Positions 10,314 through 21,897 of a stretch of DNA of 64,000 nt are shown piece after piece (within the stretch, counting starts at the first letter, position 1; the number at the start of each line of letters is the position of its first letter). The notes under the pieces are model-generated. The model was not told the origin of the DNA. It did no database searches and saw only the letters and a program-made list of their open reading frames with translations. This DNA comes from Ottelia alismoides (Eukaryota > Streptophyta > Magnoliopsida > Alismatales > Hydrocharitaceae), in contig JAZKJV010009629.1 of assembly GCA_037367405.1 (NCBI GenBank), positions 248,001-312,000 on the forward strand. The letters are read 5' to 3'. The translations under genes and the position numbers were made by a program.

Positions 10314-13300
10314 TGATAAACCCAAAAATCGATCGATCTTGTATTCCTCACAAGGCGGGAACACAGTCGAAGTGTTGACCAATCAAGATTTGAATTTAAT
10401 CAACAATTAACCCACACTATAGATATCAAGCAATGACAAGCAATGTGAAGTTAAAATTTATTTTTAACTCTACATAAAAGATGTATAGCAAGCAAGTATG
10501 CAGAGAGTTCGAACACAGGGAGCAAACAGGGTAGATCAAAGTAATGTGTGTGAGTGAGTGTGAAGTGTTGTCTACACTATGCAAAGTAAGGATTTTTGTG
10601 GGTTTTTAATTGTTTTAATTTAATTTTTAATTTTGTATTTTGATTTTTAATTTTTGGATTTTTATAGTTTTATATTTTATATTTTTTTCTATTTTTTTAA
10701 TAATGGAATATATAAACAAGGTAATAAAAGGGGTGGTACAATATCTATAAAAATATGCAAAAATGCTCAAAAATTCAGGAATAAAATCTTTTTGGTATCT
10801 TTATGATTTTCTACTATTTTTGTGATTTTTGGGTATTTTTCAAAATATTTTTGGTATTTTTAAATACTGAAATAAAGCAAACAGTGAATCAACAGCCTGA
10901 CCGAGACTAAAATGGGAAGGAAAAATATCAAATGATCTCATAATTTTCCCAAATCAGTTTTAAAACATAGAGAATAAAATAAGGAAGAAACAGGAAGTGA
11001 GTTTGCAATTTTTGGAGTTTTCTAGAATTTTTTATAATTTTTTTGAAGTTTTTAAGTATTTTCGAATTTTTAAGATTTTTCTTTTGAGATTTTTAGTGAT
11101 TTTTTAACTGACACTAAAATAGGTTAATATAGACAATAGGGAATTTTTTGGAATTTTTCGAGGTATTTTAATATTTTTTGGTATTTTCTAAGCTAAAAAG
11201 TACTGAAATGACATATTTTTTATTTTTAATAAATAATAAAATGCAACAAAAATAAAATATAAAAATATGGCATTAAAATACAAGTAACAGGAGTTTAACA
11301 TAATTTTTGTGGAATTTTTCAAGTTACAATGATGCCTTAATTAAATCAGACAAGTTTACAAAAATGTCACAACCTGACAGGGGTATATATGTAAATACTA
11401 AAACATCCAGGGGCATCCAAGCAATTTTCCACAAAATATAACACTTAATAATCGAATTTATGGACCAAATACAAATAAGCAGACCCGCAGGGGTATCGGT
11501 GCAAAATACCCACCAGGGCGCGTGACTTGCACGCGCCTGGTAGGGACCCAAAAGTAATTGCAATAACCTACGGGGGCTTACATGCAATATTCCCAAAAGT
11601 TTAACATTTAAACTACAATTTCTAATACTGAAACGAAATAACCAAAGGGCCGAGGGCCTCCCTGCAAAATGCCCAAACCTCACGTGAACATGTCACGTGA
11701 GGTGACGTGGCAGAGGACCCATCTGCAAATTCCTAAAGTCTGAGGGTCTAGATATAATTTTTACAAAATATTTAAACTACTATTTAAAGTTCATGGACTA
11801 AAATAAAATTACAAAAGCGCGAGGGGTATACTTGGAAAATCTCCTCGCAAGGGTGATCGAACGGTTGTGGGTCGTTCACTTGACACGTGGCGCGCCCTGC
11901 ACGCGCGATGACGGTTCGGCTTCGACGTCTGAGATTGGATCTCAGATGAGATCCGATGGTGGATTGGCTCTGATGATCTGACGGTCGACGTGGAATCTGG
12001 GGGGCTCGCTTGATCGGACGGCTGCAAGGTCGGGAGGAAGAACGTGGAAGAAGGCTGGCGACGGTGAACTTCCGCGACCTCCCCCGTCCTCCTTCGTCGG
12101 CGTTCAGACCTCAAAATGGCCCCGATCGCTTCCTGCAGGTGATCTCCAGGCGCTGGAAGCTTCAAAATGGTCGGAGGGGTGCTGGTTCTCGCCTGCGACG
12201 ACGGCGGAGCTCGAAACCTCCAGGTATCTCCGGCGTGTCCAAAAATGGGCTCCCAGGTGTGCGATCTGGCTCCAGACCTGCAGAGAAATGACGTGAAAGG
12301 GTCGAGGGCAAATTTCCGCGGCCCTGCGGTGGTGGGCGAACGGTGGAGGTGACGTGAAGGTCGCGGCCGGAGGAGCGCTCCGGCGATGGATGTGGAGTTG
12401 CGAATGGATCGATGAATCGAGATAGTTTTTGGAGGATTTTTGATCCTAGAACTAAGGCGAGAAAAATGCAAGAAAAACTAAGGGGAAATAACTACCTCAA
12501 GGGTCTGGGGCCCAAGGTGAAGAGTACCTCGACGGTGGGTGGCCGGAGGTCAATGGAAAGCCCTAGGTCACGCTGCTCCGCCTCCTGGACGAGTCGGTCT
12601 TGGAGTTGTCACCTCCAGGACTTGATTGGGATCAATAGGGGTGCGAGAGAGACCAAAATTGGGGTTCGATTTTTGAATTGAAGTCAGAGGTTCCCTTTTA
12701 TGGGATTGACGGATGAGGGGGAAGACCAAGGCATGGTGGTTGAATCAACGCACGACAACCCAGGTAAACATCTGGGCGAGTATGAGAGATGAGCGAAGAT
12801 CAGATGAAAGACCTGGCCTCGAAAAATCCACAAAAGTGGGTCAAAAACGTGGCTGGCAGAGTTGACAGGAGGCTAGGACACCTAGTTGACCGGGGTCAAC
12901 TAGGGTTTCCACCTGGTAGGTCCACGTGGACCAACCAGGAAAAAACCTGGGAAATAGTTTTATTAATTCGATAAAAAATAGAAAAAGGTCGAATTAGATT
13001 TAGTTTATTAAATAAAAACATTTATTATTTTATGCAGTATTTTATTCTGATTTTTAATTATTTTTATGAGATATAATTTTATAAGTTATCTATTATGCCC
13101 CTTATAGGTATATTACCTATATGTTTTAGTCCTTTATTTTTATTTTATGTATTTTAATTTTATTATTTTTGTTTCTTATTTTATAAAATTATAAAATACT
13201 TTTATACACTTAATTATATTTTTATTTTATTTTTCTAATGTGTTTTGTGTGTTAAATAAAATATAAGTAGGTATTGCATATGTATGTACATAGGTATAAT

Positions 13301-14082
13301 ACCTGTGTATTTTATATACATATATTTTTATTTTGAGGTTTATTTGGGTTTTTATTCCTGTTTTAATGTACATAATTATTATAAGTAATATTTACATAAT
13401 TAGAAAAATATTAAAATATAAAAATAATGAATAAAGAATAAATTGAATATTTTACTCTGTACAAATATACAATGTGGGTCCAAAACTCAACTTTCAAATC
13501 GTAGCTCCGCCAAATGCGAAACCACCACCACTAAATAGATTATTTTATTCTATATACAATTAAAGGTGAGTTTGATGCATTTGGAGTTTTCAATTGTGAG
13601 ATACGGGTCTGGGAAGTTGGGATTCTGGATTTTTATTCAGACCATAACTTTTTATCTGTACATTATTTTTCTGTGAAATCAATTTTGTATTTTTCTTTAT
13701 TAAATTATCTGCAACTTTCATGTACAAAGTTTCTTTATTTGATGTATAAAAAGTGGAACCAAAAATAGGTCCTAAAATGAATAAAGAATGAATGAAATGA
13801 ACAGGTCTTTAACCCTTATCTCCCCCTACTTTATTCCTTGTCGACCTATTCATCAAGATGCCTAGGTCTCGGGGGTTTGGGTCATAAAATATTTACAATA
13901 TTTTATTCTTTTTCTTTTCTTTTATTTATTCTATAATTTTGGCTTTAATTACAGTATTTTATACACATTTATAGGTACATGCATGAATGCTAATATGCTC
14001 TAATTAATGCTATTTACAAGCATTTTCTAGGGTTTTTGATGCCAAAATGATAGAATAAAGATGATGAAATGTGGATTCATCA
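10314..14082 (-). repeat. A1 5' LTR (type A), 3769 bp
   Basis: Bounded by TG...CA: the sense strand starts TGATGAATCC at 14082 and ends ...ATCA at 10314. The sense order is an AT-rich 1.1-kb segment, a G-box and W-box palindrome module (12881-12932), a GC-rich core of about 1 kb (about 12870-11850), a degenerate TTTGCAT..CCCTG repeat array (about 11830-11320), and an AT-rich end. The first 1.2 kb is closely similar to the plus-strand LTR at 62798-64000, which establishes type A. The first bases differ clearly from the B-type LTRs, although the architecture is shared. Flanking bases at 14083-14087 (atggt) should be one copy of the target duplication. Confidence 0.9.
12881..12932 (-). promoter_or_regulatory. 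LTR module: inverted W-box pair plus G-box palindrome (A1)
   Basis: Bases 12881-12904 form a 24-bp inverted repeat with one mismatched pair, containing two opposed TTGACC/GGTCAA W-box cores. Bases 12919-12932 are the perfect palindrome ggtccacgtggacc around a CACGTG G-box. Equivalent pairs occur in the other LTRs. W-boxes bind WRKY factors and G-boxes bind bZIP/bHLH factors in plants. A promoter role in this LTR is inferred from position, at the border of the AT-rich upstream part and the GC-rich core. Confidence 0.5.
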
Positions 14083-14592
14083 ATGGTGATCTCCAAGTCT
14101 TAGAATACATCGATTCTAACTTCTAGTCTGATATTGATGATCTAAAGTCGACATCAGAATTTGTGTTCCTATTGAATGGTGTTGTTGTGAGCTGGAGAAG
14201 TAAGAAGCATAACACTACAACAGATTAAACAACAGAAGCTGAATACATTACGACATCGGAAGTTGCAAAGGAAGTGGTGTGATTGCGCAAGTTCATCCTG
14301 GAACTTGACATAGTTTCCTATGATATTCTCATCCCGCTACTCTGCGATAACACAAGAGCATAGCTCAGGCGAAGGAATCCAGATGGTATCAAAAGAGAAA
14401 GCATAAGTAAAGGAAATACCAAATCATTCAGGAGATTCAAAAGCGTGGTGACATCGTCATCACCAAGGTGGCATCTACCATTAATGTTGTTGATCCGCTT
14501 ACCAAACCTTTGATACATAAGGTTTTCGACCAGTATGTAATGCGTATAATTTTAAGTATTGTACCTGAATGGTTTTGAGGGCTAGTGGGAGA
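14083..14592 (+). pseudogene. Ty1/copia RNase H C-terminal remnant
   Basis: Plus-strand translation, with stops and frame changes, gives FVFLLNGVVVSWRSKK, then TTEAEYI..SEVAKEVV.LRKFILEL, CDN, RGDIVITKVASTINVVDPLTKPL and KVFDQYV. This is the end of copia-type RNase H as found in plant elements. It is followed by a short purine stretch (ggctagtgggaga), as expected for a polypurine tract next to a 3' LTR. The rest of the copia element to the left was displaced by the A1 insertion, so it should reappear left of A1, outside the window. It is old: at least three nonsense codons in about 150 codons. Confidence 0.8.
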
Positions 14593-16995
14593 TCGTTAGT
14601 CATGTGAGCTCGAGGTGAACCATTACTACAATAAATATTATTGTAATGTTTGATATATTAATAAATGTTAGTGGTTTATTTCATTTCATGTCTAAGATTA
14701 AATGAATGAATGCACTATAAGGTCCCTTAGTACATTAATGGTTATGTACTATGTCCATCTTAATGTTCATAGAGTTGTTGATTCAATTGTTGAATCATAG
14801 TGGCCGGTGCTTGGATGAATATCTAAGGAGTTAGAGTGAGGACTCATCAAGTACCGTCAAATGATTATTAAGAAATGATATCCAACCTGAGAAGGAGATG
14901 GCGATCCTTCTTTATAGGATGATATCTAACCAATTTCTTGATGCAGGTCCTCTACATAAGAATAGATATTTGAAGGTATCAGATAAGTTAGGTCAAAGAG
15001 TTGACTTAACGAGATCAAGATAACTAAGTCCTATGTCATATGTTGTCATGATATGGGCATGGGTCCTTTGATCGGAGACAGATGTATTGTTATATGTCCG
15101 AGTATGTACATTTGATAGACCGACAGGTTGATGGCCTAATCAAGGTCTATAATCGACGAGCTGGTGTGTATACAAGGGCATATGAGTAAATATGATTTCT
15201 CAAAGGGATCATATAGTTTCACTTGTGAATCAGAAGACATGAGCTCACTATGAGGTATTGGGATCGATCAAGTTCCATGCATGGTCATCTTGCTTTGGAA
15301 GCATGACAAGAATTTGTAGGTATGATATATTCTTTTGGAAAGCATATGATCGATACTACCTCCTAATGGCCTAATGAGAAACTTAGTATTAAAACCCTGA
15401 AGATGATAGTGTAAAATTGATCTTTATGTTCGGGTTTATCCTAGATCTTCTAGTATGTAGGATGTACATGTATTAGGAATACATGAGGGTGATGTGATCA
15501 TAAACGATTGTGTAACTATGACGCTTCCATTTGGAGGGAGTGATGAAATAGGTCTAGATTTTAGTGACTCCTCTTATTAGAGAAGTGATCTGATCTTAGT
15601 CCAAATGTTGGACATTGATCTAAATGTGATTTAGATGCAATAAGAAGATTAGATATATGGTCTCGATTTAATTAGGCATCTATGAGAGATCCTCGAGATC
15701 TAGATTTGACACGTGATCTCAATATCCAAGTCACTATACATGGAACGTACAATCGCCTTGTCCTTATCTCCAAGTATCTGCAGAGAAAACACACTATTCT
15801 TGAAAGAGTTCAAGAATAATTCCATTTATAAATTTGTATCCAAGCATTGAGAAATGGATAATTAAATATGATTTATTATCATAAATAACGTGAATATTCA
15901 TATTATGTAGATGCATGAGAATAATGATCCAATATAATTAAATGTGATTTAATTGTTATGGATATGAATAATATGGATAGCAATATCCATATTAATCACA
16001 TATATTATAACGTAATTTATAATGTAGATAGTTATTTGTAAATAACATTTATAATTTAAATATTGGTGTGAATTGGATTCACATTGGATTTCTAATTAAA
16101 AATGCAATTTACATTTTATTTTGTATTGTGAATGTGATTCATAAATTTCCAATGGCATGATTGATATTTCACAAATTAATTTGGATTCATTTTTTGTGAA
16201 ATAATATACAATAAAAGTTATTGTATATAATGTAGGATTATGTGAGATATTGGATCTCATATAAAAGGAAGAAGGAGTGCACCTTCCTTTCAAGGAGTGC
16301 ACCTTCCTTTCAAGGAGGATGGACGACCACCTTGATTTAGGACTCAAGGTGGTCGTCCCCCCTTGATTGGAAGGAGCATTATCTCCTTCCTAATCGTACA
16401 TGGTATGTTGATTTGATTGAATTAATTTATATTGATGATTTATTCAATATAATTTTAATTAAATTAAATTAATTATTGTTGTGTTTTAACAACAAAATCA
16501 TGGCCATTGAAAGAAACACAAATCAATCTCCACCAATGAATTTGTGTTGTTCGCGGATTGAGATCCGTGGACTCCTAAAAAATTATAAAAGAAGAGGCAA
16601 CTCTAGATCTTCATTTTTCAACAATAAAATATCATATCTCTCTCTCTCTCCGTCGTCGCCACGACGTTGTGCCGTGGTTTCGATTGCTCGTGGATCTTCA
16701 TCTACTTCAGTGCACCTCACTCGTGAAGAAAACATCGGATCTCGTGAGACGAGATCAGGAGATTTGTCGCTTGGATTATTATCTTGGACTATGAGGAGCA
16801 TGTGTTTCATCAACGCACTTGCAAGCGTCTTCACTATTGGATTGGACTTGAGACAGGAGGTCTCCTACTTTAAAGATAGGATCACAATCATGCTTCAAGA
16901 GGTTATTCGATTATCTACTTTGTGGTTTAGATGAAACGATTCAAGAATTGTTCTCGAATCATGTGATTTCATCGCTTTAAAATTTTTAAATTACA
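14593..16995 (+). repeat. Probable Ty1/copia 3' LTR
   Basis: Starts right after the purine tract that follows the copia RNase H remnant (TCGTTAGTC, a decayed TGTTAG-type end) and probably ends near 16995 (..attaca). The end is an estimate because no second LTR is in view. Inside are a TATA box (16260-16266), then a direct 20-bp repeat (16275-16314), a 15-bp perfect hairpin (16321-16358) and a CT-rich stretch (16641-16655). This is a plausible order for a U3-R-U5 layout. A 152-codon frame at 16476-16934 shows no recognisable protein signature and is treated as non-coding. Confidence 0.5.
16260..16358 (+). promoter_or_regulatory. TATA box and downstream hairpin in copia LTR
   Basis: tataaaa at 16260-16266 is followed 8 bp on by two tandem copies of gagtgcaccttcctttcaag, and then by a perfect 15-bp stem (16321-16335 with 16344-16358, 8-nt loop). 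The hairpin would fall in the first 100 bases of a transcript started from this TATA. The arrangement is seen directly; the promoter role is inferred. Confidence 0.4.
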
Positions 16996-18965
16996 ATGCA
17001 CTGAGCAATTAGTGCGACTAGTCGCTCCCGATCGCATATGATGCGATCTTCATGCTTTGATGATGCGCTTAATGTTCTCTCCATAACCTTCATAAGCATG
17101 ATAATGAAGTAGTTTGATATAGAAATAATTCCTTGAAATTAAACATCATACTTGGCAAAAAATTAAATGGAATATGATGAGTTGAAGAGTGTGGTATAAG
17201 CATGTAAAGATAAATGAGAAATAACAAAGCTAGTGGACGTGTTGGGAACTTAGTTAGAATGCTTATACCACATCTCATGCCTGCAGAGGCACCCCGACCT
17301 TTAGGACTTAGTGCTTTAGAGTTAGTATGAGATCCCATGTGGATCAATCACAAACTATCCACAACGTTGAAAAATAACAAATTAAACAAATTAATACAAA
17401 GATCAGAAAGTTATTCTTTTATGAGGATAGGTTTACCCTATTGTTCTTTTGCATACTTTTATTTATTTCCTTGCTTTTGTTGTAGTTTTCAGTGTCATGC
17501 CGAACAACTTTGCTCATAACGTACCATTTAGAGAGTTATTCTTTTGTTAGTACATGTTTACAGAGTTTATCTTTTGCACACTTTTATTTAATACATTGCT
17601 TTTGTTATAGTTTTAGTGTCATGTTGAGCAACATTGCTCATAACGTACCCTTCTGGATGAATCTGACAGGCGTGCATGTGCAACCAGATCAACAAATGGC
17701 TTGGGAATTTGGAGACTTTTGGTGCGACGATACTTTTGTGGTACAATAACTATAGTTGACTTTTACTGCATTTATTTGTACCTTTGGAAGGACATGTTAT
17801 GAATTTGTGTGTGTATAGACATTTTCAAATGCTACATGTATAACTTGTGTGCATGGACTGTAATATGAATATTGTTAGTGGATATCCTGTGAATGCGTTG
17901 AAAGGAAATTTTCAAACTCTGTCTTTTATATTATTTTCTCTTGCTTATGTGTTTCGAATGTGGAATTTAACTATGCGTGGTAATGGTTTGATGAGTATCA
18001 TGATCCTAGGGGACGTCACATTTTGCATGTAACATCCATGTTCATCATCAATCAACAATTCATTTTTCTTGAAAAAAAATCAACATGCACATGAATTCGC
18101 TCATCTTGAGACAAATCAATGGCTAATGGAGGTGTTTAACATGCAAATGAGTGCAACTCAACTACATGTTTTATTTTTCCTATATATATCCCTTACTATT
18201 TTATTTTCTCACTCCCTCACGTCAGATTTTTGAAGTTCAATATTCGCTAAATGTATTGATGAAAAATCTAGTCCTATGGGTATTCTCCACTAACCACACA
18301 GATATAAGTACCGTATATTTCATCTTCGTTGCAATTGCTGAAGTGATGGGCACATGTTTCTCTACTGATTCATGCGAAACGATTGCTTAGTACCTGGGCC
18401 AACACTTCCTTGCATATACTCCTCTCTCATCTCAGCCGGACTCTCCGATTCATTCATGGTATAGTGATTCCTACCATGCGGATCATACATCGTCTTACAC
18501 CCTTATCTATCATTATAATATCCATTTTTATATATAAAAAAAGATGACGCAGGATTTGTATCGGTGAGTAGCAAACTCAGATATTATCCGGAAAAGTAGG
18601 TAGAAATGCGAAGCTCTTGTTGATGGCTTTATGGAGAGAAAAGCGAAGTAATGGGACTGCCTGTGTTTCTACGGAACGATGTTGATGGTTATGTGCAAAG
18701 GTAGACGGTGGTGGATCCCCTAAGAAGGGTACACGAACGACTAACGAGGGGAAAATTGTTCCGTCCACGCCACTCCCAAAAGCTGGTTGTTCCAGCCCAA
18801 GAGACGTGGGCTCCCTCAACACCGTTCCGTGTAAATGTGTTCTCGTCGCCACCTCCTGTAATTGCGAGGTTGGATCAACACCGACCGGCGGCTGGAGTCT
18901 GAACGCAGGAAGAGGAGTCTTCCAAGATGGGCACCCCGTTCAAAGTGCGCTTTTTATGTGGTGGT
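16996..18965. other. Stretch without a recognisable gene
   Basis: Short frames only (up to about 90 codons), none with a signature I recognise. It contains the tandem duplication at 17405-17650. A GC-richer patch (18560-18910) is open on the minus strand for 91 codons (18577-18852), but nothing supports coding. Confidence 0.4.
17405..17650 (+). repeat. Two-copy direct repeat, about 120 bp
   Basis: Copy 1 (about 17405-17526) and copy 2 (about 17529-17650) both run from gttattctttt through cttttgttgtagtttt/cttttgttatagtttt to tgctcataacgtacc. Roughly 75-80% of positions agree by eye. No open frame is preserved across both copies. Confidence 0.6.
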
Positions 18966-19362
18966 GGTGGGACCAGTGTTTCTGAAATCGTATCATCGGA
19001 CTGGTCGGTTCGACCGATCCGACCGATGAATCAGATCTGGAATGGTTCGGTTAACCGATTTTTATCGGTTCTGTTTGAATTTCAAATTTTAAAGAACTCG
19101 TCCGGTTCAACTTATTATTTTTAACCCGATTTCAGAACAAGATTACAAAGAAACAATTTGGGAGACGGGCAACAAGCTGCGCCGCCAATCCCTTTTGGAT
19201 GGCAAATCCAATTCTTCGGAACACAACATCCATAGACCAAAGTTAAACTGCATTAATTTTTAATTTATTTAAAAATAATGTTAATAGTAGGAATTAGACC
19301 CATGATCTTTGCTTACCAATTTCATACTCATAACCAACTATTCTAACATAACCTTTTGCTTA

Positions 19363-19752
19363 TGAGGATGGGGAGCTTGCACCAAGGTGCATGTAACCTT
19401 ACATGCACCGACGCTTATATCTTCCACATTTTTTTACTTTTTTGAAAAGTACCACCATGTATATTCATTCATATATCCCTCCAATATGTCATTCGAATTT
19501 TGTTAGAAACAGAGACTCCTATCACCACCATCTAGAACAGGTCGATTACAGTAATTCTAAGACCGTTAAAATTACCTATTCTGGATGGAGGTCATAGGAG
19601 TCTCTGCTTCTGACGAAATTCGATTGACATATTGGAGGGATATATGGATGAATATACTAGGTGGTATTTTTTTAAAAAAAGTAAAAAGTGTGGAAGATAT
19701 AAGCGTCGGTGCATGTAAGTTACATGCACCTTGGTGCAAGCTCCCCATCCTC
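19363..19752. mobile_element. Foldback MITE, copy 1
   Basis: The two arms (about 170 bp each) are inverted repeats beginning gaggatggggagcttgc and ending gcaagctccccatcctc. The flanking 8-bp duplication tttgctta is perfect (19355-19362 and 19753-19760). The centre holds a core shared with copies 2-4 (gaaacagagactcct ... ggagtctctg). The core runs in the opposite orientation to the other copies. No coding capacity. An 8-9-bp duplication suits hAT or Mutator-type transposases. Confidence 0.8.
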
Positions 19753-19954
19753 TTTGCTTAGAGGATAATGAGTTTTAAATATAATTAAACTACTATTATG
19801 TTATAAAGCAACTAGTTTGAATAATATATATATATATGATATGTATGACATTTGATGATGCATACAAAAAAAAATTTATGTATAGTGTGAAATATGTACA
19901 TTATCTATGTATTTTATTTATATTTCAAGTATATTTAAGTGTATATTATATATT

Positions 19955-20294
19955 TGGTAAAATAGAGATGCCCCCTGGTTAGATCCCCCGCCCCATTTTC
20001 TCCATTTTTATTTTTTTGATTTTTTTCCGTGAATATTCATCACTATATCCCTATATTATGTCATAAAAATTTCGTGTGAAACAGAGACTCCTATTGCCTT
20101 TATCCAGACAGTCATTTTTAACAGTTCCAGGATTTTTTAAATCGACCTTGTCTGGATGGAGGTCGTAGGAATCTCTGTTTCTCATGAAATTTGAATGACA
20201 TAATATAGGGATATAATGAATTGGTTTTTATTTTAAAAAAAATAAAAAAAATATGTGAAAAATGGGGCGGGGGAGGGTCATACACATCTTACCC
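19955..20294. mobile_element. Foldback MITE, copy 2
   Basis: Inverted arms ggtaaaatagagatgcccc ... and the inverse of cttaccc, with a GC-rich step gatcccccgcccc / ggggcggggga and the family core (acagagactcctatt ... ggaatctctgttt). It is flanked by AT repeats (atatatat), so the duplication is not readable. No coding capacity. Confidence 0.65.
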
Positions 20295-21293
20295 ATATAT
20301 ATATATATATAAAATTTCATTTCGGTTTGATTATCCGGTTCAACCACTTTTTTTCACCTATCTGATTTAATCAGGTTGTAAATAATGATGATGTCATAAT
20401 CCGATTGAACTGATTTGATTATATGATTCAACCCAATCTGACCATTTCGCTAAGGTTTTCGGTTCGGTGTCCGGTTCGGTTTCCAAAACATTGGGTGAGA
20501 CTTCAATAATTCAAAAAACAAACTGCTTCTGCACGATCGAGTTCTAGTTTCAAGTCAAATTCAGTAGTTTTCCCTGTCTCGAAAGCACAACTACCTTGCT
20601 TATATATACTCTAGGAAAGCTCTTGAAAGAATAAGAAAGAGCAGAAAAAGCTACTTATATCCTGAGTGTTCTCTTTAATAAGGTCGCCTTGACTAGGCTC
20701 TTCACCGTATACCCTTTACCTGAAAAACTGGAGCACAACTAGACTTTCATCGTTAATAAAGACAAACATATTAAACTTTCGTAAGAGAAATGGAGAGTGA
20801 TCCGATAATAGCAACAACAGTGGTTTGCAACTTTTAAGAGTTTCCGATTTGGGGTTGCTAGTTGTAGAGTCAAGAGTAGACAATGAATGAGAGCTTTATT
20901 GATCCCAAAGCACTGACAAAATCATTCTTATTATCACAAAAATATTCTTATTCTCAAGAGGACAAACATGAATGCTTTGTTTAAAGAACTTCTTGGACTT
21001 ATACTAGGAGTCGATGCAGATTCAGATCCTTATTACATAAGATTGTTGAGGGAAAATTGTACCACTGGTTTGTCTAGGAGAAAAAGGATAGCAATCCAAA
21101 GAATATATTTCTGAATAAGGAAAATCTTGTAAGGAATAGCCTAGTAAACAATTGATCTTGAGAGCTCTTCAACTTATTGACTTACAAGTAGATCTGATAT
21201 GAATCGAGATCCCTTTGATGAACATCAAGGTAGATTAACCTCAAATGACTTCCACTAATGATGCCTTAATAGTTCACAAAAAATGGGAGATTA

Positions 21294-21465
21294 TGCACTC
21301 CTATTTGGTTGCTGGGTTGGACTGGGTTGGGTTGGAGTACACCGGTGTACCCCTCCTTCCAACCCTCTCAATCCTCCTCACAGTTTACTATTCACAGCGG
21401 TACAATACAGTTTACTATTTATAGGGGTACCCCAACCCAATCCAACCCAGCAACCAAACATGTCC
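21294..21465. mobile_element. PIF/Harbinger-type MITE, 172 bp
   Basis: The ends carry tttggttgctgggttgg and its inverse ccaacccagcaaccaaa. It is flanked by TTA at 21291-21293 and 21466-21468. The ends and inner words match the termini of the 6.97-kb PIF/Harbinger element at 28374-35347, so that family's transposase is the likely mover. The interior repeats cagtttacta(t/c)t twice. No coding capacity. Confidence 0.75.
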
Positions 21466-21897
21466 TTATAGTCCAAACACTCCTTAGGCTCTGATTTGGT
21501 ATGCATGTGTTTGGTAAGTTAGTTCTCTCAGTTAAACGTACATTGCACGAATCCCTTTTATTTTAATAATTCTAAGTAGCATGTTTATAACATGTCACTA
21601 AATTTCTACCATGATGGGAATCTGAAAATCATGATCATATCTCAACTATAGAAATATGGTATGTTATCAATTCATACTTCATTCAATAGCAGTATGGTCA
21701 CGCCAAGTATGTGTTAGGTTGATTACGAGTTGGGTGGGGATCTAATCTTAAGCAAATCATGCCCTAGAGCATAGACCCAACATGTAGATCCAGTTAATCC
21801 TATATTGTGTGAATCGCATGGATGACTCCATGAATCTTAACCGATCTATTTATCCTTGAACGTTAGGAAGTGGCTTATATAAAAACATTAAATATTA

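Larger units (their letters stand above)
1..14082 (-). mobile_element. A1: Athila-like Ty3/gypsy LTR retrotransposon, 3' end outside the window
   Basis: In minus-strand order the element has a 5' LTR (14082 to 10314), a tRNA-Asp primer site, a 1.7-kb leader, gag, protease, reverse transcriptase, RNase H, integrase, a hairpin array and an AT-rich 3' region. Its 3' LTR must lie left of base 1. The gag-PR-RT-RH-INT order is that of Ty3/gypsy elements. Very long LTRs, the tRNA-Asp primer site and no visible chromodomain fit the Athila lineage, though that assignment is from motif memory and not from a tree. Three in-frame stops and one frameshift make this copy non-functional. It interrupts a Ty1/copia RNase H remnant at 14083. 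No env-like frame is visible in the part of the 3' region that is present. Confidence 0.9.
18974..20493. mobile_element. Non-autonomous hAT-like element with nested MITEs
   Basis: Ends are cagtgtttctgaaatcg and the inverse of caatgttttggaaacc, imperfect terminal inverted repeats of about 16 bp rich in 'cggttcggt' subterminal words. Flanks 18966-18973 (ggtgggac) and 20494-20501 (ggtgagac) agree at 7 of 8 bases, fitting the 8-bp target duplication of hAT elements. No transposase frame is present. Two foldback MITEs (19363-19752 and about 19955-20294) account for about half of its length. The superfamily call rests on target-site length and the CAGTG-like end. Confidence 0.55.

Noticed and set aside
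16476..16934. 152-codon frame in the copia LTR
   Set aside because: Lies in the probable LTR, has no recognisable domain, and overlaps an equally open minus frame (16583-16834).
18577..18902. Overlapping frames of 91 (minus) and 64 (plus) codons
   Set aside because: No recognisable motif, splice context or conservation evidence.
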